From Chara braunii (lineage: Eukaryota > Streptophyta > Charophyceae > Charales > Characeae), in assembly GCA_003427395.1 (NCBI GenBank), contig BFEA01000110.1, forward strand, positions 1,909,346 through 1,930,215: a stretch of DNA of 20,870 nt, written 5' to 3'. The notes beneath the pieces are model-generated. The model was not told the DNA's origin. It ran no database searches and was given only the letters and a program-made list of their open reading frames with translations. Of the stretch, positions 9,143 through 17,734 are shown piece after piece (positions within the stretch are counted from its first letter, which is position 1; every line of letters starts with the position of its first letter). The position numbers were made by a program, and so were the translations under genes.

Positions 9143-10149
9143 TGGATGTTGGGGAGCAGTTTGATATTATGGACAGTGAGGAAAACACAGAGGATGAGGA
9201 GATTGACCTGCCATTGCCGGATGCACATCAAAATGCAGTGAGAGACGAAACGCCTCCGCTGTTCGCTTTGGGTGGTCAACAAGCGATGGAGGAAGATGTT
9301 GGCGGCACTATCGCGAGTACCAGGCCCGATAATGTGATGCGTGGAACAATGCCGAAAACAGGTGGTGCAATGGAAGGCAGCACATCCAAGTGCGGTATGA
9401 AGGAAGCTACCCCAGGATTCGTTTCACTGGTGAGGAGAGTTCGCAATGACATAGAAGGAGCGGCGGACGGCGAGACTCAAAATGTTGCACGTGCAGACAA
9501 GGAATCAGTGGACAACCCAGATGGGATGGACATAGAGGATGATCCCCTCTTTCACATCCCGGACGACGTCCCCAAACAACTTGCACCGGGTGATAATATA
9601 TCATATGACATGAAGGAGATGAAAGGAGGACCTCACTTTCTAGAAACAAAGTACAAAGAGTCATATGAACACGACTGGGGGCATCANATNATATGGCATC
9701 CAGGTCTTTTCGAGCCTTGTGTGATTGATGGCAGATGGCACATGGNTATCCGAATGGGTGGGAAATNGNTGTTCAGGGNAAGAGTCCTCAGNAGCAGGTT
9801 TTATGAAATNGCAAAGGACAACTTGTCTACCCGCGTGAAGCAAGCGAACAGAGAGGCGCCAGACCACAAAATATCAAACAAAGTGAACTCGTTATTCGAA
9901 TTCCTGCGTGAAAATCACGTTCTCGAGTATTGTGCTGCATTCTACGACAAGAAATCGAGTCCATCGTATAGAGCTATCATATGGTATGTGGATTACCGTT
10001 CAACGGACTGTATGTACGACAGTGACATACTTGTGGGATGCAGTCAAGGTCTTGAGGGACACACGGGTGCAAGGAAGAAGATCGATTCAACAGCAGCACG
10101 AGGTGGTGGCGAGAATGTGGCAGACAAGGAAGAGCATCTTAGGATGTAA
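9142..10149 (+). CDS. Unrecognised domain with acidic N terminus (gene segment)
   Basis: The 335-codon frame opens with ATG overlapping the preceding stop as TAATG. In the same frame the bases upstream also read as protein (AKVYCEVMDVG), so it is more likely a frameshifted continuation than a separate gene. Residues 1-150 are acidic and low in complexity. From about residue 150 there is a globular-looking domain (DDPLFHIPDDVPKQLAPGDN, IWHPGLFEPCVIDGRWHM, FEFLRENHVLEYCAAFYD, YRAIIWYVDYRSTD). I do not recognise the family. Eight Ns lie between 9687 and 9810, so part of the domain is uncertain. The frame continues past TAA 10147. Confidence 0.55.
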   Translation: MDVGEQFDIMDSEENTEDEEIDLPLPDAHQNAVRDETPPLFALGGQQAMEEDVGGTIASTRPDNVMRGTMPKTGGAMEGSTSKCGMKEATPGFVSLVRRVRNDIEGAADGETQNVARADKESVDNPDGMDIEDDPLFHIPDDVPKQLAPGDNISYDMKEMKGGPHFLETKYKESYEHDWGHXXIWHPGLFEPCVIDGRWHMXIRMGGKXXFRXRVLXSRFYEXAKDNLSTRVKQANREAPDHKISNKVNSLFEFLRENHVLEYCAAFYDKKSSPSYRAIIWYVDYRSTDCMYDSDILVGCSQGLEGHTGARKKIDSTAARGGGENVADKEEHLRM

Positions 10150-10155
10150 AACGCA

Positions 10156-11041
10156 ATGGGAGACGAGCTCAGTGAGCGGCCATCGAGCACACCGCAACCA
10201 ACACTTAGACCGTCAGAGGGCATCAGTGCAGTGGGAGTCAGAAATGCGACAACACCAACAGCAGGCGGGGAAGTTGTTGGCGATGACGGGAAGGATGAAA
10301 AGATTGAAGAGGACCAGTGACAAAAAGCATCAGACGAAGAAGGGTCAAAATTTCAGGCACATGAGGTAGTGAAGGCGGTGGCAGGGAATGTCGATTCGCA
10401 TTTCAAGCAGTCACAAGGAACACACGATACGACTGTCATCACTGCACAGGCGCAAGGTACCGACGAAGACACCAGGGAGCAAAGTGCACATGAGAAAGAT
10501 GGGGGGGAAGGACCAGTGCTTATGGAATGCACTGGTCCAGGAACGCAAATAGTTTCGGAGTCAACAATGGGAGAGAGGAGAGCTGACGTGGAGGGTGTCA
10601 GTGCGGCAGAGCATGAAAAGGTTCCAAGCACGGCAAACAGGGAGAGGGAGGAGGAAAATGAGAATGAAGAGGAGGCGAACAAGAGTCAGAGTGTGATCAA
10701 CTTGGTGGACCAGTTAGGTGAGAACGAAGAAACATCTGACAAGGAATAAGCGAAAGAGTCGGGGGAGGAGTCTCAAGAAAGAGAGCGTGATTTGAGCGAA
10801 GCGAGTGAGGGAATAAGCGGTAGAAAAAGAAAAGCAGGCAAGGAAAAAGAGGATTGCAGAATGCGACGTTCAAAAAGAGTCAGGGAGAANGGGGGAGGAG
10901 TCTCAAGAAAGAGAGCGTGATTTGAGCGAAGCGAGTGAGGGAATAAGCGGTAGAAAAAGAAAAGCAGGCAAGGAAAAAGAGGATTGCAGAATGCGACGTT
11001 CAAAAAGAGTCAGGGAGAAGAAAGCACAATACAACGTATAG
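10156..11041 (+). pseudogene. Low-complexity C-terminal tail of the same gene
   Basis: The frame of the previous segment continues through TGA 10318 and TAA 10747. The product is rich in Glu, Asp, Ser, Thr and Gln (for example NREREEENENEEEANKSQ) and ends in a strongly basic patch (GRKRKAGKEKEDCRMRRSKR), a likely nuclear-localisation or DNA-binding tail. A direct 130-bp duplication at 10761-11020 breaks the frame. With one copy ignored, the frame ends at TAG 11039-11041. Confidence 0.5.
10761..11020. repeat. Exact 130-bp tandem duplication
   Basis: Units 10761-10890 and 10891-11020 are identical except that the last base of the first unit is N. Because 130 is not a multiple of three, the duplication shifts the frame. 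It could be real or an assembly join artefact. Confidence 0.95.
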
Positions 11042-11083
11042 TGCATGTGTGTACGTGGATGTCAGCCTACATTCACACTTGCT

Positions 11084-11096
11084 TGTGTGTGTGTGT

Positions 11097-11157
<61 letters not shown>
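11084..11157. repeat. (GT)n microsatellite
   Basis: A GT run of about 37 units has one TA interruption at 11100-11101. It starts about 40 bp after the presumed end of the upstream frame. Its complement, (AC)n, lies at 11555-11612. Confidence 0.96.
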
Positions 11158-11160
<3 letters not shown>

Positions 11161-11481
11161 CTGTGTGTGTTACATCACCGGTGAGCATGGGATTTTATAG
11201 TATGAAACGATGAGTGAGAGGCATGATTTATATGTCGATTGTGCCGGTTGAACACAGTACATATTACATTTCGAGTATGCTTCGAGTTGTTGACAAGGAA
11301 ATGGAACCGTGGATTGCATAAATTATATATAGATTGTGTTGATCGAGAAAAATACAGCAGTTTGTGTATCAGATTATGCTATTTATGTATGGAGAACACG
11401 AGACGGGTTTAAGAATTTCGAATCGTTGCTGTCTTCGGTGTATGTAGTGATGGAATGATATAAGAAGTTGGTAGATATGTG
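11158..11481. other. AT-rich spacer, no gene seen
   Basis: This non-repetitive AT-rich stretch lies between the GT and CT microsatellites. It has no coding-like frame. If the gene and the Ulp1 domain are joined by splicing, this is intron. Confidence 0.5.
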
Positions 11482-11493
11482 TCTCTCTCTCTN

Positions 11494-11551
<58 letters not shown>

Positions 11552-11559
11552 NCNACACA

Positions 11560-11612
<53 letters not shown>
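11482..11612. repeat. (CT)n-(AC)n compound microsatellite
   Basis: A CT run (11482-11551, N at 11493) is followed by Ns at 11552 and 11554 and an AC run (11555-11612). The Arg/Glu and Val/Cys alternating frames on the minus strand are repeat artefacts. Confidence 0.96.
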
Positions 11613-11614
<2 letters not shown>

Positions 11615-11662
11615 TCNCGAACACGTAATTGATAATGCAATGACTTCACATTTTAATAACAA

Positions 11663-12535
11663 GCAATCCCATTGTGGTGTGAACGAGGGACATTGCTACA
11701 CGTCCAAGGCGAACGCCGATGTAAATACGGGTGGACTATTCAATTGGCAACGGATGTTTTCACCGAGTCGGAAGAAGATGCATTGCGGCAATGGGAAAAT
11801 AAGTTCAACAATTACAAAACACTGTCAAGCACCAAGAATCCAACGACGCGAGAGGAGTTAAGATTCACGGTCCACGATATGAGCATCCTAATGAGTGGCA
11901 CACGATGGTTAAACGATGACATTAAAAACTTCTACAGCAATATGATAAAGGTTGACAACATGTGTAGGACTTCTCATCGACAGTGCGATACGCAATCTAA
12001 CATGTCCACGAAGTACACAAAGGGTTTGATTCCGCGAACAACTGTATGTAACTCTTTCCTTTTTGTCAAGCTCATGGATGACAACGTCGGATATCACTAT
12101 GACAAAGTAGCTAAATGGTTCAAAGACGTATTGATCACAGATACTGACTTGATTTTAGCCCCATACCATAACATTCATGAAAAGCATTGGACACTTGTTG
12201 CAGTAGACCTTCGACGAAAAGTTACAGAGTACTACGATTCCATGGAACCAAACTCTGACGTTGCAAAAAAGGTAGTCAATAACTTCGCGAGGTACGTGTA
12301 CGATCGATCAACACAACGAGGAAAACAAGTCAATACTAAACGTTTCAAAAAGGTATTAGAGGTGGTTGGTATCCCGAAACAAAAAAACATTCATCAGTGT
12401 GGAGTATTTGTGCTAGCATACACATCTCTTTTGGGAAGAGGTCGTTTGTCACCATTTGAATTTGATATGCATGATATCCAACGCATTAGACGATGGATCG
12501 CACTAGACTCAGTAGCAACTAGAGAGGATGCATAA
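11663..12535 (+). CDS. Ulp1-like SUMO/ubiquitin-like protease (C48) domain
   Basis: The open frame runs from an upstream stop (11657-11659) to TAA at 12533-12535 and contains a complete C48 core. Counting from 11672, the conserved entry segment SGTRWLNDDIKNFY is at residues 75-88. The catalytic His-Trp is 172-173 (KHWTLVAVDL), Asp is 189 (EYYDSM), the oxyanion-hole Gln is 237 and the nucleophile Cys is 243 (PKQKNIHQCGVFVLAY). The usual Asp before Cys is Gln here. Such enzymes cleave SUMO or related modifiers, and plant transposons often carry them. There is no ATG at the 5' end of the frame; the first in-frame ATG is at 11879 and would cut just before the core. An AG acceptor after TTTTAATAACAAG (11651-11663) suggests this is a 3' exon, perhaps of the gene upstream. 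Unlike that gene, it has no internal breaks. Confidence 0.82.
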   Translation, partial: AIPLWCERGTLLHVQGERRCKYGWTIQLATDVFTESEEDALRQWENKFNNYKTLSSTKNPTTREELRFTVHDMSILMSGTRWLNDDIKNFYSNMIKVDNMCRTSHRQCDTQSNMSTKYTKGLIPRTTVCNSFLFVKLMDDNVGYHYDKVAKWFKDVLITDTDLILAPYHNIHEKHWTLVAVDLRRKVTEYYDSMEPNSDVAKKVVNNFARYVYDRSTQRGKQVNTKRFKKVLEVVGIPKQKNIHQCGVFVLAYTSLLGRGRLSPFEFDMHDIQRIRRWIALDSVATREDA

Positions 12536-12960
12536 CATGTGACAGATTGCAGAGAAGATTGAAGCGGTTGAAAGGTGACAGTCATTGAATTGTTCGGTTG
12601 CAAGTCACTTATGCCAGTTTGCAAATGTACAATGTTATGTACAATATGAAATGCTTTAACTGACAGATCGCAAATACAGCGACACAAACATGAAACTTCT
12701 ACATAGTGAGACAACATGTAGATGTCAATGTGAGGTCTGCATATGTATGGTCTATGTGGAGAGCAGAATGCAAAAGGATGGAAGTCAAAAATGTATCATA
12801 TACCATAAGCATATGTATGGTGTATGCGGTATGATGTGCATATATATGGTGTATGCAGCATGATGTACCCCTAATGGTGTGTGGTACATGATAGTTCACC
12901 TACCATATATGGTCCATGTGGTACCATACGACTACAACATACCATGGTCTATATATAAAC
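12536..12960. repeat. Degenerate AT-rich repeats (CATATGTATGGTNTATG)
   Basis: The first 180 bases after the protease stop look like untranslated sequence with no clear poly(A) signal. From about 12735, variants of CATATGTATGGTCTATGTGG recur (12739, 12810, 12838 and a weaker one near 12904), with short palindromes such as ACCATATATGGT. A similar CATATGTATGATGCGG occurs at 1037-1052 at the other end of the block. This may mark an element end, but no clean terminal inverted repeat was found. Confidence 0.5.
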
Positions 12961-13340
12961 CAGAAGTCGCGATTTCGGAGGAAAATTTTGTACATTTCTC
13001 ACTTGATTCAATTTCGCGATTTTAGAAAAAAATGTCAGTTTTAACGAAATGTCAGTTATAACAGAAGATGATCCTCAAGGGATCAAGCTGAATCTAGTCC
13101 TGAACTTGAATCAAACGGTCAAGAGAAACTGTAACACATGACAGGTCAATGCCCCAGGCTAAACCTATTAATTTCATGGAGAACAATCTCCTTATCATAA
13201 TCTCACCCAATTTATTCTAGTTAACTATATCTAAGCCTACCTCTAGGCAAGTGCCCAAAAAAGGTAGACTCGTGGCAAAATCTCCCCTATTCAGAGTGAA
13301 CTACCAAAATCGTCACCTGTCAAATAAAATTTATCTCCTT
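12961..13340. other. AT-rich non-coding sequence
   Basis: No coding frame is seen. A short direct repeat AATGTCAGTT occurs twice (13030s and 13050). The stretch leads into the 122-bp repeats. Confidence 0.5.
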
Positions 13341-13900
13341 TAAACTAAGAAAATTTTGGCAGCGCTTCCCGTAGAAAAAGTGTCTTTCTAGAATTTATAT
13401 TAGTCCAAATATGAAAGCATAAATAATCTTTAACTATGAAAAGTCAAATTTTGTCTAACTCCCTGAATTAGTAGAAATTTGGGCAACATTCCCTCGAAAA
13501 AGGGAGAATTCCCAGATTTATACTAACTCAGATATGAACTCAAGAGACAACTTGGGTTCAATTTGGACAAGATTTAACTAACTTCTTAGTTTTGCAGAAA
13601 TTTCGGCAACACTCCCTCTAGAAAACTGCTTTCCCAAAATTTATACAAAGCTAAGTCCAGAATTTGATAATAACTTTGACTTCTCAAAGTCCAATTTTGT
13701 TAAACTCCCTGAAATGGTAAAATTTGGGGTTGCGCTCCCTTTAGAAAAAGAGGTTTTCCAGATGTTTACTAGGTCAGATACAAAGAAAAGATAAGTTTGA
13801 ACGTTGACAAGTCAAAAATCGACTAACTCCTTGGATTTGTAGAAATTTCGGCAGTGTTTCCCGTAGAGAAAGTAGCTTGTCAAGATTTATACAAAGCCAA
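13340..13900. repeat. Degenerate ~122-bp tandem repeats, about 5 copies
   Basis: The motif GAAATTTCGGCAACACTCCC, then about TAGAAAA, then TTTCCCAAAATTTATACAAA, recurs near 13350, 13475, 13597, 13719 and 13841, a period of 122 bp. Each copy also has a TAACTCCCTGAATT-type stretch just before it. From memory, TTTCGGCA...TCCC repeats of this kind occur in plant LTR retrotransposons, but I cannot confirm a match. No reading frame is conserved between copies. Confidence 0.75.
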
Positions 13901-14176
13901 GTGCAGGAAAAAATCCCAGAAAATACAAGAATTGATCTAAGTAAAAAAAGAAGTTACTACAGAAAATACAGGAATTGAAACTAACTCCTATCGGTCCAGC
14001 ACATGGCGAGCAGCTAAAGCAACTACCTATCAAATTGAAACTTAGGCAAGGTAGTGAAATCACTCAGCCACATGCAAGGCAAACACAAAGGTAAGTCCTC
14101 TCACCATCCCAAGTTCATCTGGGCAAACAATAATTCATAATCTTTTGGTAATTTAACCCTTTATACCGTACTTACA
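13901..14176. other. AT-rich spacer, no gene seen
   Basis: A short repeated phrase (AGAAAATACAAGAATTGA near 13917 and AGAAAATACAGGAATTGA near 13961) is the only structure noticed between the two repeat families. Confidence 0.45.
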
Positions 14177-15115
14177 TAAGGCATAAGGTCAGCTCACCCA
14201 AACTTATGAAATGTGCCTTACTTAGTCAGGAATAGAGTCAGGATACCCAAACTTATGGAACGAACCTGACTTTGTCAGTGGATATACACAAACACAGCGC
14301 ACAACTACTTTTCTCTTCTTTGGGCACATGACTAGGCTATTCTAGTCGCCCTGAACTATTTAACGTATCCAAGTTATATATAACTTTCTTCCCTTTGTCT
14401 TCTAAGGCTGCATATGACTGAACTAACTTAAGTTCAACCTGCCCCAACTTACCACCAATTTTATTATTAATTATACTCTCTTCAAGTTGTGATAGGCTAT
14501 AGTCAGACCACCTAAACTTATAGAACAGTCTGATTAGCTCATTCTAAAAGATAATAATAGTAAAGTATAGCCAAGTTGTAACCATTGGGTTCCAGCATGT
14601 ACGAGGCTTTGAGTCAGACCACCTGAACTTACAGAACAGTCTGACTCTCTGCCTGATTAATTTCTCTCTGATCCATTATGTTTGTGGCATTGGGCTAGAT
14701 CACATGAACTTACAGAATAATCTGCCCTCTGTCAGGTTCATTTTCTCAGAATAAAAGTAGGAAAAGGCTAAGCCGCCTAAACTTATAGAACAACTTAGAC
14801 CTCCTCGTTCAGAACCAAATAAACAGAAGGAAAACCCAAATAATCAAGGCGACCAAGACACCTGAACTTACAGAACGCACTTGATCCTTGAAAAATCAAC
14901 CACATGCAGCCTTCCCAAATCAGAGTAGTCAGGCCACCTAAACTTATAGAACAGCCTGACCCTCCATGCAAAACCATAGCACTGGGTCTCCCCAAACTTA
15001 TGGGGACAATTCCCAGCCTCCAGAGCAATCAGACCCCCTAAACTTATAGAAGGGTCTGACGCTCCATGCAAACCAAAATAAAACAAAGCACTGGGTCTCC
15101 CCAAACTTATGGGGA
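14177..15115. repeat. Array of ~11 hairpins with a conserved AAACTTAT loop
   Basis: Each unit has a loop like CACCTAAACTTATAGAACA flanked by short complementary arms. Stems are at 14177-14183/14214-14220, 14236-14242/14265-14271, 14501-14508/14528-14535, 14611-14619/14639-14647, 14692-14700/14720-14727, 14768-14772/14794-14798, 14851-14857/14880-14886, 14928-14934/14954-14960, 14989-14993/15002-15006, 15029-15036/15052-15059 and 15098-15102/15111-15115. Stem sequences differ between units (GTCAGAC, GTCAGGC, TCAGACCC, TAAGGCA) yet the paired arm changes with them. Function unknown; a structured repeat of a retroelement is the simplest reading. Confidence 0.8.
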
Positions 15116-17185
15116 CCTCCCAATCTTAATGACCCAGTCAAATCCTCAAACAAAACAGCCCTCCATCCTGCCTTCCCCAGTTGCAATTTCTTTTAGCAAC
15201 CTGATTTCATTCAATCAACAAAAGTTGAAATTGAACTTGAGCAAGCATGATTCTTTTACTTAGTCTGATTCAGTGTCCTGAAAGTCAAACAAAAGTCAAA
15301 GTAAGGCTGCACACCATATACTCAGTCAGAGATGCTATGTGAAATACAGATAGGGGTTATAACTGGGTTTATAGAAGGAAATGAGGGGTTACCTGTCAGT
15401 TCCCTGCCTCCAGTACTCCTCCTGAGTTCCGGTAGAGCACCCGCAATCGGTGGGTGGACTCCCCACAGAGTCTTGGAGCGGTCCTACGGGTTGCAATCCC
15501 TCCTGCCGCCTTCCTCTCAGATCGAGACTAGACTTAGAGTAAGAAGGGCAGAAAATAAGGGGTTTCAAACTCTCGAGATACAGGAGAGGGACAAACTCAA
15601 CTCCGAAGAGAGGGCCTTGGTATCTTCATGCGCCTGAGGGCCCCGTAATGATGGCCAAACTGTAACAGCTTGGTCGAAACTGCAATCAAACCGCTGGCTA
15701 TTGGCTCCCTGACGATCCTCCGAATCGCAGCAATGACCCCCTACTTGTCCAATCTGATCACCTCCCCGAGCCTCAACACCTCTCCTCAGCCCAATCACGG
15801 CCGCACAGCACCCTGTAACAGCCCCTAGATGCAGCAGCAATACTCAGAGGCGGTCCCCGCTACAACAGTCTACCCGCAGCAGCAGCACACAGTCCACACG
15901 ATCCAGCAACTGTAGGTCCGCGGTGTGCAGCCAGTCGTACACTAGCAAACCGCACTCAGTCTGCGGCAGCAGTAACTCGTGCCCAATATGCAGTAGCAGC
16001 CCGCAGCAGTAATCTGTGCACAGTCCGCAGTAGACAGCAACAGTACTCAACTGCAGCCGTTTGCCACAGCCTGCAACACCCAACAGTGTAGGGCAGCCAG
16101 CAGCAGCCATTCACAGCTTGACTGCGCGGCCCATTCATACTTAGCCCTGCATGGTCCAGTCTGTCAAACGAGCAGAGATTGTGGACAGGATAAACCCGGC
16201 CGTGGGTGTGGCAACAAGCACAATTGCAACCCGCGGGCAGCCCCTCCTGACTGCTAACCAAGTCACAAAGCCAAATCCCATCCTCCGTCCAGACGCGGCC
16301 AGGTAAGTATGCATGGCTCCTCTCTTGCCCTTCCTTCAAGCTTTGCCCCCACAGCCACCCGGCAATTGCCGCGGTCATCTCAACGAAGACTCAGTTCGCC
16401 TGCAGCTCGCGACTCACAGAGCATTGACCACAGGTCAACGAATGAGTCTTCAGTTCCGCAGCTGACGCTTTTTGGGGATTCTCAGGCCTGCGCTCGTTGG
16501 TGGTGCTGCAGTTCGGCATATAGCCCGACTTCCGATTCACCTCGCAATGCCTCCTTATCAACCAGGTAGTGTTGTCTTCCCTCTCTCCCCACTATCATCC
16601 CTACTTGTATGCACGCAACTACGGTAACCCCATTAAGCCGCCTGTTGTTCAACACAGTCGCCCAGGTTTCAATCTATCCCGTATCGTTAGTTCTGTTTAT
16701 CGAAAACAGCCTATCCGTTTGGCATCATAGCTTACTTTCGGTTCATCCTGCATTCCCTGTTTCTGCTGTGGTAATACCCGGCCGTCCTTTCTTCCTATTT
16801 GCCCGAAGGCGGCCAGGTACATGGGCCGGCTACGTGACCTGGCTAACGAAGGTAATTCAAGGAGGTCCCGATCATGACGGCGGAGGAAAGTACCACGACG
16901 GTCATGAGGGTAACAACACCACGATCTTTACGAAGAAAGAAGGCTACTCCATCAGAGGCATTTGCTACGGCCATAGTAAAAGCCGCGACCAAACGCTCAA
17001 GGTCGAGCAGGATCACCCACACGAACACCCTCGCGACGACGAGCAAACTTCAAACGCGACTTTTCGGCGGCGGCGGCCATATGAGCAAAACTCACGACAA
17101 AGGCACACGGAGCCCAAGGTGGTGGTCGTAATGGCGAGCAACAACTGCTTCGAGACCTACTCAGAAAACAAGTAGGATGGAAATG
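15116..17185. other. No convincing gene; probably old retroelement-derived DNA
   Basis: Open frames here (for example 15332-15637, 16609-17175 and several on the minus strand) have no recognisable motif and unremarkable composition. The stretch 15640-16110 is rich in CAGCAG-type trinucleotides. A strong splice-donor-like AGGTAAGT occurs at 16301-16308, with a TTTGCCCCCACAG acceptor-like site ending at 16354, giving only about 50 bp between them. No reverse transcriptase, integrase or gag motif was seen. Confidence 0.4.
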
Positions 17186-17195
17186 AACTCTTCCC

Positions 17196-17204
17196 TATAA
17201 AACG
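17196..17204 (+). promoter_or_regulatory. TATA-box-like motif
   Basis: CTATAAAAC is followed about 25-35 bases later by pyrimidine-rich DNA with CA steps (CATCACTCCCTCACTGCACT). This is the expected layout of a plant core promoter or an LTR promoter. No intact gene follows, so it may be the promoter of a retroelement remnant. Confidence 0.35.
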
Positions 17205-17557
17205 GGAAAATACATCACTCCCTCACTGCACTCCCCGCTCGGCCCTTCTTGCACCGCGCAGCCCCAGTATCTTCTGGCGGCCAAACCACAGTTCTAAGTC
17301 AAATTCCGCCACTGCCATTGGATTCGCGATGGCCAGAAACCCTTGGCTAGAGCCTTCCGTTGCCCGAACCCATCCAGAACTGATCGAGCTTCGTGACGAT
17401 CATTCCCTCCTCCATCTCCATTTCTCATGACATCATCCCGCAGCTCCATTCCTTCGCACCTCGAAATCTATTCACTAACACTAGGAACTAACCTCATAAT
17501 CTAACTTGCCTATATCGAAAACCCCCAAAATGACTCTTCACTCGCCCGTTTACATGA

Positions 17558-17582
17558 AGAATCGGGTGAGTTAACCGATTCT
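17558..17582. repeat. 8-bp perfect hairpin
   Basis: AGAATCGG (17558-17565) and CCGATTCT (17575-17582) are exact complements around a 9-base loop. A related hairpin at 17709-17732 shares the AGAATCGGG sequence, suggesting a diverged duplication about 160-170 bp apart. Confidence 0.6.
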
Positions 17583-17708
17583 TACTTCCACCATCTCCTA
17601 CTTCTCTCGACACTTCGCGCAAAACTTTTTCTATCCTAAATTTCACGCTAATCAGACCTCGGATTCGAATTCGCCTAAGCCAAAATCATCAGATTTGCAT
17701 CTTCTCTT

Positions 17709-17732
17709 GCCCGATTCCATCAAGAATCGGGC
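17709..17732. repeat. 9-bp perfect hairpin
   Basis: GCCCGATTC (17709-17717) and GAATCGGGC (17724-17732) are exact complements around a 6-base loop. There is no T run after it, so it is not a bacterial-type terminator, and nothing upstream is a gene. Confidence 0.65.
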
Positions 17733-17734
17733 GG

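Larger units (their letters stand above)
5160..11041 (+). pseudogene. Decayed multidomain ParB-like / methyltransferase-like gene
   Basis: Coding-like protein sequence runs through this whole stretch on the plus strand but is broken. Three frameshifts are visible (near 7150, near 7550 and near 9105-9120). Nine nonsense codons interrupt otherwise continuous frames at 7303, 7396, 7928, 8057, 8312, 8393, 10147, 10318 and 10747. A 130-bp duplication disrupts the 3' end. Read in order the product would have a Cys-containing N terminus, acidic linker, ParB-like domain, methyltransferase-like region, an unrecognised domain and a basic tail. Introns are an alternative for some breaks, but the protein continues sensibly across most stops, which favours decay. 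I infer a mobile-element gene; the Ulp1 domain at 11663-12535 may be its last exon. Confidence 0.65.

Noticed and set aside
11369-11662. Minus-strand frames of alternating Arg-Glu and Val-Cys
   Set aside because: They are translations of the CT/AC microsatellites.
1037-12960. Element ends marked by CATATGTATG-type sequence at 1037 and 12739-12960
   Set aside because: The similarity is in direct orientation, short and AT-rich; no terminal inverted repeat or target duplication could be matched.
14177-15115. CRISPR array or bacterial attenuators
   Set aside because: Units are diverged, spacing is irregular, stems vary and there are no T runs or neighbouring cas or biosynthetic genes.
16301-16354. 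A 50-bp intron between AGGTAAGT and a CCCCCACAG acceptor
   Set aside because: The sites match splice consensus, but neither flank is a recognisable exon and the interval is very short for a plant intron.
16609-17175. 188-codon plus-strand frame as a gene
   Set aside because: No motif, low-quality composition and no supporting context; competing frames of similar length overlap it.
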